Below, one piece after another: positions 25,163-33,176 of a DNA stretch of 64,000 nucleotides (its first letter is position 1; each line of letters starts with the position of its first letter). Origin of the DNA: Virgibacillus_F necropolis_A (GTDB taxonomy: Bacteria; Bacillota; Bacilli; Bacillales; Amphibacillaceae); the NCBI RefSeq assembly GCF_044793635.1, contig NZ_CP084992.1, positions 558,001 through 622,000 of the forward strand, read 5' to 3'. The translations under genes were made by a program, and so were the position numbers. The notes beneath the pieces were generated by a model. The model saw only the letters and a list, made by a program, of their open reading frames with translations, was not told the DNA's origin and did not search any database.

Positions 25163-25822
25163 TTACTCTTTGTTTTCGTCAATTAATTTTTGTGTTTGCT
25201 CTTTACCATTTGCTGCAAGCACATGATCGGGTTGAATCGACAATGCCGTATCAAAATGTGTCATAGCTTTATCCGTTTGATCATTATATAAAGCAATAAC
25301 GCCTAAATTATAATGTGCATCACTATGCTCATCATTAAGTTTTAATACTTTTTCAAATACAGTTTTCGACTCGTTTAAATGATCACTTTGGGCCAGTGCC
25401 AGGCCATATTGGAAAGCAATTTCATCATCATTTGGCTCAAGTTCTGTCGCTCGCAGAAGATATGGCAGTGAAAGCTTCATTTGTTCCTGATTTTGCAATG
25501 TCATACCAAGCATGTAGTATACATCACCTTCTTCCAAACCTAGCTCAATTGCCTTTTGGAAGTTTTCCTGTGCTTTACCAAATACAGACTCTTCTAAAAA
25601 AACATTACCAAGACCATAATAAGCTGTTGCAGCATGTTCATCTAACTCAATTGCTTTTTCAAAAAAACGTTGTGCCCGTGGTAATTCATGAAGGTGCATC
25701 AATAAATTCCCAAAATTAATATAACCAACTGGATCTTCAGGTTGTTCCTCAATAATCTCCGTGAAAAGCTTCGCAGACTCTTCAAATTTCTTTTCTTGCA
25801 TAAATTCAATTGCTTGTTGCAT
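25163..25822 (-). CDS. yrrB: TPR-repeat protein YrrB
   Basis: A soluble scaffold of about six tetratricopeptide repeats across its 219 residues (units such as YINFGNLLMHLHELPRAQRFFEKAIELDE broken at 34-residue spacing, AYYGLGNVFLEES, VYYMLGMTLQNQE, AHYNLGVIALYND). B. subtilis YrrB has a similar length and place between recD2 and mnmA. Its partners are unknown. I favour the ATG at 25822 with a weak GGA site; a GTG seven codons upstream also lacks a good site, so the start is uncertain. Confidence 0.86.
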   Translation of the reverse strand: MQQAIEFMQEKKFEESAKLFTEIIEEQPEDPVGYINFGNLLMHLHELPRAQRFFEKAIELDEHAATAYYGLGNVFLEESVFGKAQENFQKAIELGLEEGDVYYMLGMTLQNQEQMKLSLPYLLRATELEPNDDEIAFQYGLALAQSDHLNESKTVFEKVLKLNDEHSDAHYNLGVIALYNDQTDKAMTHFDTALSIQPDHVLAANGKEQTQKLIDENKE

Positions 25823-25869
25823 TTTATCCAATTCCAACACCACACATTTCTATAATTATTTATGTAAGT

Positions 25870-25913
25870 AAAAGGATCCAGCTCCATTTGTTTAATGGAA
25901 CAGGGATCCTTTT
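25870..25913. terminator. Bidirectional terminator between mnmA and yrrB
   Basis: AAAAGGATCC and GGATCCTTTT enclose an inner CCATT/AATGG pair, with T-rich flank on the minus strand after mnmA. Confidence 0.8.
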
Positions 25914-25926
25914 GTAATAATACGAA

Positions 25927-27039
25927 CTAACCGACATAGCTAATTCGTTGATCGTTTTTAATCACTTGGTCAATTGTACCTCCGCCAAGGCATTTCTCTC
26001 CATCGTAAAATACAACAGCTTGTCCTGGAGTAATCGAACGTTGTCTATCATGAAAGTTAACGTGAACGGTGCCATTGTCCAATATAGATACTGTCACTTC
26101 ACTATCTTTTTGACGATAGCGGAACTTTGCAGTACAAGTAAACGATTTACCAAGATCTTTCGTTGTGATCCAATTCAGATCTGTTGCTATTAAACTATCC
26201 GAATATAAATGTTCATTTGTTGATCCTTGTTCCACATACAAAACATTATCCTTTAAATTTTTACCTACAACAAACCACGCATCACCGGAACCACCAATTC
26301 CTAGACCTTGACGTTGTCCAATAGTGTAATACATCAGACCTTCGTGGTTACCTTTTACTTCATTTTGTAATGTTTTCATTTTGCCTGGTTGAGCTGGCAG
26401 GTACTCACTCAAAAATTCTTTGAAATTACGTTCTCCAATAAAGCAAATGCCAGTGCTATCTTTCTTTGTAGCAGTTGCCAGACCATGTTCAGCTGCAATT
26501 TCCCTTACTTCTTTTTTGGGCAGATGACCTAAAGGAAACATAACCTTTTCTAAAACACCCTGTGTGAGTTGATTTAAAAAGTATGTTTGATCTTTATTAT
26601 CATCGACACCACGAAGCATTTCATACTCACCATTATGCTGCCTTACTTGTGCATAATGTCCTGTTGCTAAATAATCAGCACCAAGAGATATTGCATGATC
26701 TAAAAATGCTTTAAATTTAATCTCTTTGTTACACATTACATCCGGATTCGGCGTTCGCCCGGCTTTATATTCGTCTAGGAAATAAGTAAATACTTTATCC
26801 CAATATTGTTTTTCAAAATTAACAGCATAATAAGGAATACCAATTTGATTACAGACCCGTACAACATCATCAAAATCTTCTGTTGCCGTACAGAAACCAT
26901 TTTCGTCTGTGTCATCCCAGTTTTTCATGAAAATCCCTACAACATCGTACCCTTGTTCTTTAAGTAATAGGGCAGCTACAGAAGAGTCGACTCCCCCGCT
27001 CATTCCTACGACTACGCGTATATCTTTATTATTTTCCAT
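25927..27039 (-). CDS. mnmA: tRNA-specific 2-thiouridylase MnmA
   Basis: Forms 2-thiouridine at wobble U34 of tRNA-Lys, -Glu and -Gln. The 370-residue protein has the PP-loop SGGVDSS at 14-20, the catalytic Cys103 in NPDVMCNKE and persulfide Cys199 in STGICFIGER, and the C-terminal tRNA-binding barrel. CAGGTGG precedes the ATG. The next gene upstream is a cysteine desulfurase, its sulfur donor, and the pair is probably one operon with cymR. Confidence 0.97.
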   Translation of the reverse strand: MENNKDIRVVVGMSGGVDSSVAALLLKEQGYDVVGIFMKNWDDTDENGFCTATEDFDDVVRVCNQIGIPYYAVNFEKQYWDKVFTYFLDEYKAGRTPNPDVMCNKEIKFKAFLDHAISLGADYLATGHYAQVRQHNGEYEMLRGVDDNKDQTYFLNQLTQGVLEKVMFPLGHLPKKEVREIAAEHGLATATKKDSTGICFIGERNFKEFLSEYLPAQPGKMKTLQNEVKGNHEGLMYYTIGQRQGLGIGGSGDAWFVVGKNLKDNVLYVEQGSTNEHLYSDSLIATDLNWITTKDLGKSFTCTAKFRYRQKDSEVTVSILDNGTVHVNFHDRQRSITPGQAVVFYDGEKCLGGGTIDQVIKNDQRISYVG

Positions 27040-27056
27040 TATGTTTCACCACCTGT

Positions 27057-28202
27057 TTATCTAGAGGTTAATCGCTTAACAATGGAAGCAACACGTTCTG
27101 CCGCATCCACAATATCCTCTTTTTTATTATGAAGGCCAAAGCTAAATCGAATTGAATTAGTTGTTCGTACACTTTCCGAACCGTACATCGCACTTAGTAC
27201 ATGTGAAGGCTCAACAGACCCGGCCGTACAAGCACTACCACTTGATGCCGCTATTCCGGACAAATCAAAGTTCGTTAATAACTGCTCAACATCTGTATCT
27301 GGAAAACTAATATTGATAATGGAAGGAACGGCATTTTCCCGATCCCCATTTAATTCAAAATTAACTTCAGCTTGTTCTAATGTTTCTAAAAATGTTTTTT
27401 TATAGTCTGTATATGTTTCTATTCGTTCATCCATTTGATCTGTCAACAGTTGAACTGCATGTTGAAAGCCAACTACACTAACCACATTTTCTGTACCTGG
27501 ACGTTGTTTTCGTTCTTGTTCCCCACCAAATTGTAATGCATTAATTTGCACATTCTTCTTTATATATAAAAACCCAATGCCTTTAGGTCCATTAATTTTA
27601 TGCGAACTTACGGTCAACAAATCAATATTATCTTTTTTTACATCGATTGTTAATTGACTATATGCTTGTACAGCATCGGTATGGAAATAAGCCTGATGAT
27701 CTTTTATAAGCTCACCAATTTCATGAATCGGTTGAATTATTCCAGTTTCATTATTAACTGTCATAATCGATACAACAGTTGTTTGATCTGTTAATGCATT
27801 CTGCAAATCTTGTAAAGCTATTTTTCCATCTTCATACACAGGTAAATACGTAACCTCAAAGCCTGTTTCCTCTAAATGCTCTGCTGCATGGAGAATTGCA
27901 TGATGCTCCTGCGCCGTTGTAATGATGTGATTACCTTTTTGTTTATTCGCTAGAGCAGTTCCGATAAGTGCCAGGTTATCGGCCTCAGTACCCCCACTTG
28001 TAATAAAAATTTCTTTTTCATCGGCATGAATACTTTTAGCAAATACAATTCTTGCCTGATCCATCATGTGCCTTGCTTTTCTGCCAAATGCATGCACGCT
28101 TGATGGATTTCCAAAAACCTCAGAATAAATTGGAATCATTGCTTCTATCACTTCTTGGGCCATCGGAGTTGTAGCAGCATGATCCAAATATATGTGATTC
28201 AT
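27057..28202 (-). CDS. Cysteine desulfurase paired with MnmA (YrvO-type)
   Basis: PLP enzyme that moves sulfur from cysteine to MnmA; in B. subtilis YrvO serves this role. The 381-residue NifS/IscS-like protein has the PLP Lys202 in SSHKINGPKG, HTDAVQ with the cofactor Asp (near 174-179) and the catalytic Cys325 in SGSACTAGS. The ATG at 28202 is ten bases after AAGGA; an ATG three codons earlier is too close to that site. It starts 27 bases after cymR and 17 bases before mnmA. Confidence 0.93.
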   Translation of the reverse strand: MNHIYLDHAATTPMAQEVIEAMIPIYSEVFGNPSSVHAFGRKARHMMDQARIVFAKSIHADEKEIFITSGGTEADNLALIGTALANKQKGNHIITTAQEHHAILHAAEHLEETGFEVTYLPVYEDGKIALQDLQNALTDQTTVVSIMTVNNETGIIQPIHEIGELIKDHQAYFHTDAVQAYSQLTIDVKKDNIDLLTVSSHKINGPKGIGFLYIKKNVQINALQFGGEQERKQRPGTENVVSVVGFQHAVQLLTDQMDERIETYTDYKKTFLETLEQAEVNFELNGDRENAVPSIINISFPDTDVEQLLTNFDLSGIAASSGSACTAGSVEPSHVLSAMYGSESVRTTNSIRFSFGLHNKKEDIVDAAERVASIVKRLTSR

Positions 28203-28229
28203 GTTAAACATTTCCTTCCTATCAACTTT

Positions 28230-28649
28230 CTAAATATAGAACATGTATGATTCTTGATGCTGGTCATCATCATGTTGAACTAGATCTTCCAATGTAGTCG
28301 TATCTAATACATCTTTTACCGCATCTCGAATACGCAGCCACAATGCCTGTTTAGCAGCATCTTCCTCTTCGATACCTTCAACCGGCGTAATCGGGCCTTC
28401 GAGAACTCTAATAATATCCCCTGCTGTGATAGCTTTTGGCTCGTCGGCTAGCATATAACCACCGTAAGCTCCACGGACACTTTTAACTAAACGAGCGTTT
28501 CTTAGTGGAGATGCTAATTGTTCCAAATAATGCTCAGATAAATCTTTCTCACGTGCTATTGATTTAAGTGATACTGGTCCCTTTCCATAATGTTTAGCGA
28601 GTTCAATCATAATGGTAAGTCCGTATCGTCCTTTTGTAGAAATCTTCAT
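28230..28649 (-). CDS. cymR: CymR, Rrf2-family repressor of cysteine metabolism
   Basis: Global repressor of sulfur assimilation that works with cysteine synthase CysK. The 139-residue Rrf2 protein has the winged helix KISTKGRYGLTIMIEL (2-17), VSLKSIAREKDLSEHYLEQL (26-45) and the wing VRGAYGGYML. There is no Cys cluster, which sets CymR apart from iron-sulfur Rrf2 members such as IscR and NsrR. The position before the desulfurase and mnmA equals that in B. subtilis. CAGAGGTG precedes the ATG. Confidence 0.93.
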   Translation of the reverse strand: MKISTKGRYGLTIMIELAKHYGKGPVSLKSIAREKDLSEHYLEQLASPLRNARLVKSVRGAYGGYMLADEPKAITAGDIIRVLEGPITPVEGIEEEDAAKQALWLRIRDAVKDVLDTTTLEDLVQHDDDQHQESYMFYI

Positions 28650-28674
28650 ACTTTACACCTCTGTTTATATTATA

Positions 28675-28855
28675 AGAAAAGCGTAAGCGCCTTGTCCACC
28701 CCCGACAAGCTTAAGACGAGCCTCTATGTGACGGTTTCTTGTCACAAAGAGGATTGATAAGGAAGTTCGATTAAAACCGGCACGTCCTGTGCCAACATCG
28801 AACTAACCCACGTCCGGTGGGCCAGAGGGGGTAGGCGCTGAAGCTAGACAACTAA
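28675..28855. repeat. Dispersed hairpin-rich intergenic element, copy 1
   Basis: Outer arms AGCGCCT (28685) and AGGCGCT (28833) plus ACCCCC/GGGGGT enclose three hairpins: CCTCTATGTGAC with GTCACAAAGAGG, AGTTCGAT...ATCGAACT around GGCAC/GTGCC, and CCCAC/GTGGG. The two inner loops both read GTCC. Reverse-complemented, its ends (TGTCTAGCTTCAGCGCC and GGCGCTTACGCTTTTC) resemble those of the element at 37186. The rest of 28650-28991 holds no gene; it is the divergent promoter region of cymR and rarA. Confidence 0.7.
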
Positions 28856-28991
28856 ATGATACTACTTTTATAGGTAGAAAATAAATTATTCTAGTTTGTC
28901 TTATTACAAGAAGTTATTGACTCATGATATTATAGCATGAATAGTGAATAAGTTGCATTCAACGTAAATTTCAGACAAGAGGATGGTAATT

Positions 28992-30275
28992 ATGAAACAG
29001 AAACCATTAGCGTATCGCATGAGACCTACACACATAAACGAAATAATTGGGCAAGAACACATAGTAGGCGATGGGAAAATAGTAAATCGAATGATCCATG
29101 CAGAAAGATTAGCATCCATGATTTTATATGGCCCACCTGGGACTGGTAAAACCTCAATGGCTGTCGCATTAGGAAAAAGTCTAAATATACCTGTCAAAAT
29201 GCTAAATGCAGTTGTAGATAAGAAAAAGGATATGGAAATTGTAGTAGAAGAAGCAAAAATGATTGGTCAAGTAGTCCTAGTCCTTGACGAGGTTCATCGT
29301 CTGGACAAAGCAAAACAAGATTTCTTATTGCCTTACTTAGAAAGTGATTTAATCACATTAATTGGATGTACGACAAGTAATCCTTATCATTCTATTAATC
29401 CGGCTATCAGAAGTAGATGTCATTTATTTGAGCTACATGCATTAACTCCCCCGGACATTAAGATTGCAATAGAAAGAGCGATAAAAGATGAGGACAAAGG
29501 TTTAGGAAAATACAATGTAAACCTAACTGATGATGCATTAGAACAGTTTTCACATGCTGCGAATGGGGACTTACGCTCAGCTTTAAATGGACTGGAACTG
29601 GCGGTATTTTCTACCCCAAAGGATAATCAAAACGAGGTCAACATCACGCTTAACGTTGCAGAAGAATGTATGCAAAAGAAAAGTTTTTCACATGACAAAA
29701 ATGGTGATGCGCATTATGATGTATTGTCCGCATTCCAAAAATCTATTCGTGGAAGTGATGTCAATGCAGCATTACACTATTTAGGCAGATTAATCGAAGC
29801 CGGAGATCTGGATAGCATAGCAAGGCGAATGATAGTTTGTGCATATGAAGATATCGGAGTCGCCAATCCACAAGCTGGTCCTCGTGCATTAGCTGCAGTG
29901 CAAGCAGCTGAACGTCTTGGGTTTCCGGAGGCACGGATACCGTTATCTGTGGTTATTGTTGAACTTTGCCTATCGCCTAAATCAAATACGGCGTACAAGG
30001 CGCTTGATGCAGCATTAGCCGATATTAGAAGTGGAAAAAGTGGTGATATCCCCATTCACCTTAAAGACTCTCACTATAGTGGGGCCAAAAGCTTGGGTAG
30101 GGGTGTTGAATATAAATACCCTCACAATTACGAAAATAATTGGGTGAATCAAGAATACCTTCCTGAAACTATACGGAAAAGAGAATACTATAAACCTAAG
30201 AAAACAGGTAAATTTGAGCAAGCTATGAAACAAGTATATGAAAAAATTAAACAAGATAAAAATAATAGCAAGTGA
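28992..30275 (+). CDS. rarA: Replication-associated recombination protein RarA (MgsA)
   Basis: AAA+ ATPase of the clamp-loader clade that acts at stalled forks and binds SSB. The 427-residue product starts MKQKPLAYRMRPTHINEIIGQ, with Walker A LYGPPGTGKTS (near 47-57), Walker B LVLDEVHRLDK (near 98) and sensor TSNPYHSINPAIRSRCHLFE, then the RarA C-terminal tetramerisation domain (IRGSDVNAALHYLGRLIEAGD). The ATG at 28992 follows AGAGGATGG; an ATG three codons upstream overlaps this site. It is called yrvN in B. subtilis. Confidence 0.95.
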   Translation: MKQKPLAYRMRPTHINEIIGQEHIVGDGKIVNRMIHAERLASMILYGPPGTGKTSMAVALGKSLNIPVKMLNAVVDKKKDMEIVVEEAKMIGQVVLVLDEVHRLDKAKQDFLLPYLESDLITLIGCTTSNPYHSINPAIRSRCHLFELHALTPPDIKIAIERAIKDEDKGLGKYNVNLTDDALEQFSHAANGDLRSALNGLELAVFSTPKDNQNEVNITLNVAEECMQKKSFSHDKNGDAHYDVLSAFQKSIRGSDVNAALHYLGRLIEAGDLDSIARRMIVCAYEDIGVANPQAGPRALAAVQAAERLGFPEARIPLSVVIVELCLSPKSNTAYKALDAALADIRSGKSGDIPIHLKDSHYSGAKSLGRGVEYKYPHNYENNWVNQEYLPETIRKREYYKPKKTGKFEQAMKQVYEKIKQDKNNSK

Positions 30276-30297
30276 GATAGGTATATTTCTTTTTACA

Positions 30298-30353
30298 TAC
30301 GGTAAAACTAGTTAACACATAACGATGTGCAATAAATAATACTAGTTGCCGTA
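30298..30353 (+). repeat. Nested inverted repeat before rsfA
   Basis: TACGG and ACTAGT on the left (30298-30312) pair with ACTAGT and CCGTA on the right (30341-30353), with an inner CACAT/ATGTG hairpin. It ends 3 bases before the AAGGAGC of rsfA. Role unknown: operator or leader structure. Confidence 0.4.
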
Positions 30354-30372
30354 GTAAAAGGAGCTGAACATA

Positions 30373-31032
30373 GTGGTTAAAGTTAGACAGGATGCTTGGT
30401 CTCATGAAGATGATTTACTTTTAGCAGAAACTGTTTTACGTCATATACGCGAAGGTAGCACTCAATTAAATGCATTTGAAGAAGTTGGTGATCACTTAAA
30501 TCGAACTTCTGCAGCGTGTGGGTTTAGATGGAATGCTGAAGTAAGAAATAAATATGACCATGCTATTGATCTTGCAAAAAGACAGCGTAAAGAGAAAAAG
30601 AGAGCAGTGGCTGTAGCTGTTCAATCACAAAACCAACCGGTAAACCAAGTAGAACAAAAGGTTAAACAAACAAATGAAGTAAACACAGTCACACAACCAA
30701 CAGAGTCCGTTATATCAATGGACATGGTTATCGGATATTTAAAGCAGGTAAAAAAGGAAAATCAAACTTCCAATCAATCAAAAGCTTCCCTTGAACGACT
30801 AGAAACAGAGAATCAAGGATTAAGAAATCATGTAAGTGAATTGGAAAAGAAATTAACTGTTACCGAAAAACAATTAAGCACCATTCAAGAAGACTATCAG
30901 GTTTTCGTACAAATTATGGAACGCGCACGAAAGATGACTGTATTAGACGACCAGGGTCCAATGAAAACACCCGCATTTCGAATGGACAAAAACGGGAACT
31001 TGCAGCAAGTCGCAGATGGTACAAATAATTAA
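30373..31032 (+). CDS. rsfA: RsfA-family (Myb-like) transcription regulator
   Basis: RsfA is a prespore-specific regulator that tunes sigma-F genes. The 219-residue product has a Myb/SANT-like N-terminal domain (QDAWSHEDDLLLAETVLRHI at 6-25, then FEEVGDHLNRTSAACGFRWN), a basic stretch KRQRKEKKRA, a Gln/Asn-rich linker and a C-terminal coiled coil (about 125-185, KASLERLETENQGLRNHVSE). The GTG at 30373 has AAAGGAGC about 11 bases upstream. B. subtilis has several such proteins (RsfA, YlbO), so the exact orthologue is uncertain. Confidence 0.82.
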   Translation: MVKVRQDAWSHEDDLLLAETVLRHIREGSTQLNAFEEVGDHLNRTSAACGFRWNAEVRNKYDHAIDLAKRQRKEKKRAVAVAVQSQNQPVNQVEQKVKQTNEVNTVTQPTESVISMDMVIGYLKQVKKENQTSNQSKASLERLETENQGLRNHVSELEKKLTVTEKQLSTIQEDYQVFVQIMERARKMTVLDDQGPMKTPAFRMDKNGNLQQVADGTNN

Positions 31033-31033
31033 A

Positions 31034-31083
31034 GAAAAGGCTGGCACAAAACGTATAGTACGTTTTGTGCCAGCCTTTTCTTC
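31034..31083. terminator. Strong bidirectional terminator between rsfA and 6S RNA
   Basis: AAAAGGCTGGCACAAAACGTA and its complement form a 21-bp stem with a 3-base TAG loop, followed by TTTTC on the plus strand and by TTTTCTTTAATTATTT on the minus strand. Confidence 0.92.
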
Positions 31084-31093
31084 TATGTATACA

Positions 31094-31307
31094 ATTAATC
31101 CCGATTGTGCCGTCTACTTCTTTTGTTTTGATCCCGCTCGCAGCAGGTGGGTGCCTTGTTCTATACATATTATGCTTCCTCTTGCTAAGTAAGTAAAAGG
31201 CTTGCACGCAACACAGAAACGATCGGGCTCCCAAGTATAAAAATGTTCGGTCAAAACGTTTTATAGACAAACACATCAGGATTAAATGCATCACTTATTT
31301 AATGTGT
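31094..31307 (-). ncRNA. ssrS: 6S RNA (SsrS/BsrA type)
   Basis: Regulator that binds the sigma-A RNA polymerase as a promoter mimic. It lies just downstream of aspS, where B. subtilis encodes bsrA. The 5' strand (31287-31263, ATTTAATCCTGATG then TGTTTGTCTA) pairs with the 3' strand (31118-31094, TAGACGGCACAATC then GGGATTAAT), closing a hairpin of about 194 nt, the normal 6S size. Inside are CTTGGGAGCCCGATC and AACAAGGCACCCACCTG, typical of Bacillales 6S. Promoter TTGAAA-N17-TATGAT starts the RNA near 31307, so about 20 nt would be trimmed from the 5' end, as for B. subtilis 6S-1 precursor. Confidence 0.85.
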
Positions 31308-31313
31308 AAGATA

Positions 31314-31342
31314 ATCATAACACAGTATAATTATTTTTTCAA
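31314..31342 (-). promoter_or_regulatory. Sigma-A promoter of 6S RNA
   Basis: TTGAAA at 31342-31337 and TATGAT at 31319-31314, spacer exactly 17 bases, each 5/6 to consensus. It gives the 6S gene its own promoter after aspS. Confidence 0.82.
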
Positions 31343-31391
31343 TATAGATAATTGTGAAAATTACATTACATTCATTTCAGACTTTTTACAT

Positions 31392-33176
31392 TTACGCTTT
31401 TTTGTTATTTTTTTTATTTAATTGAATAGAAAGTTCGTCTAGTTGGTTAGTTGCTACTTCACTTGGTGCATCTGTTAATGGATCCGAAGCAGACGCTGTC
31501 TTTGGAAATAGGATTGTGTCACGAAGGTTAGACCTACCCGCTAACAACATAATAATTCTATCCAATCCAAGAGCAATTCCCCCGTGTGGTGGTGCTCCGT
31601 ACTCTAATGCTTCTAACAGAAAGCCAAACTGTTCCTGAGCTTGTTCAGGAGTAAAGCCTAGTACTTCAAACATTTTATCTTGTTGTTCACGTTGATAAAT
31701 TCGTAATGATCCACCACCGAGCTCATAACCATTTAAAACTAAGTCATATGCTTTTGCTCGAACATTTGCAGGATCTGTTGATAATTTACTAACATCTTCA
31801 TCCATTGGCATCGTAAATGGATGATGTGCAGCATGATATCTGCCTGCATCCTCATCATATTCCAATAAAGGCCAGTCTGTTACCCATAAGAAGTTAAATT
31901 TGCTCTCATCGATAAGATTCATTTCTTTAGCCAGTTTTAGACGAAGTGCTCCAAGACTGTCGTATACAACGGATGATTTATCCGCAACAAAAAGAAGTAA
32001 ATCCCCATCATTAACATCTGCCTTACTACTTATCGCAGATACTTCTTCCTCTGTTAAAAACTTTGAAATAGGCCCTTTCAGCTCGTCGCCTTCCACTTTT
32101 AACCAAGCAAGACCCTTAGCCCCATAAACCTTAACAAAATCCGTAAGCTTATCAATATCTTTTCGTGAATAATTGGATGCTTGATTTTTGGCGTTTATTA
32201 GCGCAACCTTACCTCCATTACTCACTGCACTTTGGAAAACTTTAAAGGAAGAATCTTTTACACTATCAGATATATGGATAAGTTCCATTTCAAAACGAGT
32301 ATCCGGTTTATCTGAGCCATAGCGGTCCATTGCTTCCTGATATTTCATACGTGGCAATGGCAAGGCTAGCTCTATACCTTTTACCTCAGTCATTACATTT
32401 TGCATCATGTTTTCTGTCATCTTCATAATTTCATCACTGGACATGAATGAAGTTTCAATATCAATTTGTGTGAATTCTGGCTGACGGTCTGCACGCAAAT
32501 CTTCATCTCGGAAGCATCGTGCAATTTGATAATACTTCTCAAAACCTGAAACCATGATCAATTGCTTAAACAATTGTGGTGATTGTGGTAATGCATAGAA
32601 TTCTCCTGCATGCACGCGACTAGGTACTAAATAGTCCCGCGCTCCCTCTGGTGTGCTTTTTGTTAAAATAGGTGTTTCCATTTCCAGGAACTCATTGTCA
32701 TTCAAGAAATTGCGGATTACCTGTGTTGTACGATGACGTAGTTTAAATGTTTCCTGCAATGGGCTTCTTCGTAAATCCATATACCGGTATTTTAATCGTA
32801 AATCCTCTGCAACATCAGTCTCATCTTGTATAAGAAACGGAGGGTTTTTTGACTTATTTAATATTTCAATAGAATTAACAAATACCTCAATTGCGCCTGT
32901 TTTCATTAATTCATTAATTGTACTAGAATCCCGTTTAACAACATGCCCTTTTACTTCAACTACATACTCGCTTCTCACAGACTCAGCTATTTCAAGCGCC
33001 TCTTTGGAAACGGTAGGATTGAACACGATTTGAACGATTCCTGATTTATCACGCAGGTCTATAAAAATCAATCCACCTAAATCACGTCTTTTTTGTACCC
33101 ATCCTTTAAGTAATACTTCCTGATCAATATGGTCTGAACTTAATGTCCCCGCTAAAATCCGCGTTTCTTTTTCCAT
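31392..33176 (-). CDS. aspS: Aspartyl-tRNA synthetase
   Basis: Charges tRNA-Asp. The 594-residue length with an insertion (GAD) domain marks the bacterial type. Seen are the N-terminal OB-fold anticodon domain (GWVQKRRDLGGLIFIDLRDK at 25-44), class II motif 2 (FRDEDLRADRQPEFTQID near 223-240) and motif 3 GIALGLDRIIMLL (near 538-550). The ATG overlaps the hisS stop by one base (TAATG), so the two are coupled and share the T-box at 34499-34760. Confidence 0.97.
   Translation of the reverse strand: MEKETRILAGTLSSDHIDQEVLLKGWVQKRRDLGGLIFIDLRDKSGIVQIVFNPTVSKEALEIAESVRSEYVVEVKGHVVKRDSSTINELMKTGAIEVFVNSIEILNKSKNPPFLIQDETDVAEDLRLKYRYMDLRRSPLQETFKLRHRTTQVIRNFLNDNEFLEMETPILTKSTPEGARDYLVPSRVHAGEFYALPQSPQLFKQLIMVSGFEKYYQIARCFRDEDLRADRQPEFTQIDIETSFMSSDEIMKMTENMMQNVMTEVKGIELALPLPRMKYQEAMDRYGSDKPDTRFEMELIHISDSVKDSSFKVFQSAVSNGGKVALINAKNQASNYSRKDIDKLTDFVKVYGAKGLAWLKVEGDELKGPISKFLTEEEVSAISSKADVNDGDLLLFVADKSSVVYDSLGALRLKLAKEMNLIDESKFNFLWVTDWPLLEYDEDAGRYHAAHHPFTMPMDEDVSKLSTDPANVRAKAYDLVLNGYELGGGSLRIYQREQQDKMFEVLGFTPEQAQEQFGFLLEALEYGAPPHGGIALGLDRIIMLLAGRSNLRDTILFPKTASASDPLTDAPSEVATNQLDELSIQLNKKNNKKA

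Noticed and set aside
30914..31294. 126-codon minus-strand frame between rsfA and aspS
   Set aside because: It covers the 6S RNA, the terminator hairpin and antisense of rsfA; the structured RNA explains the sequence better.
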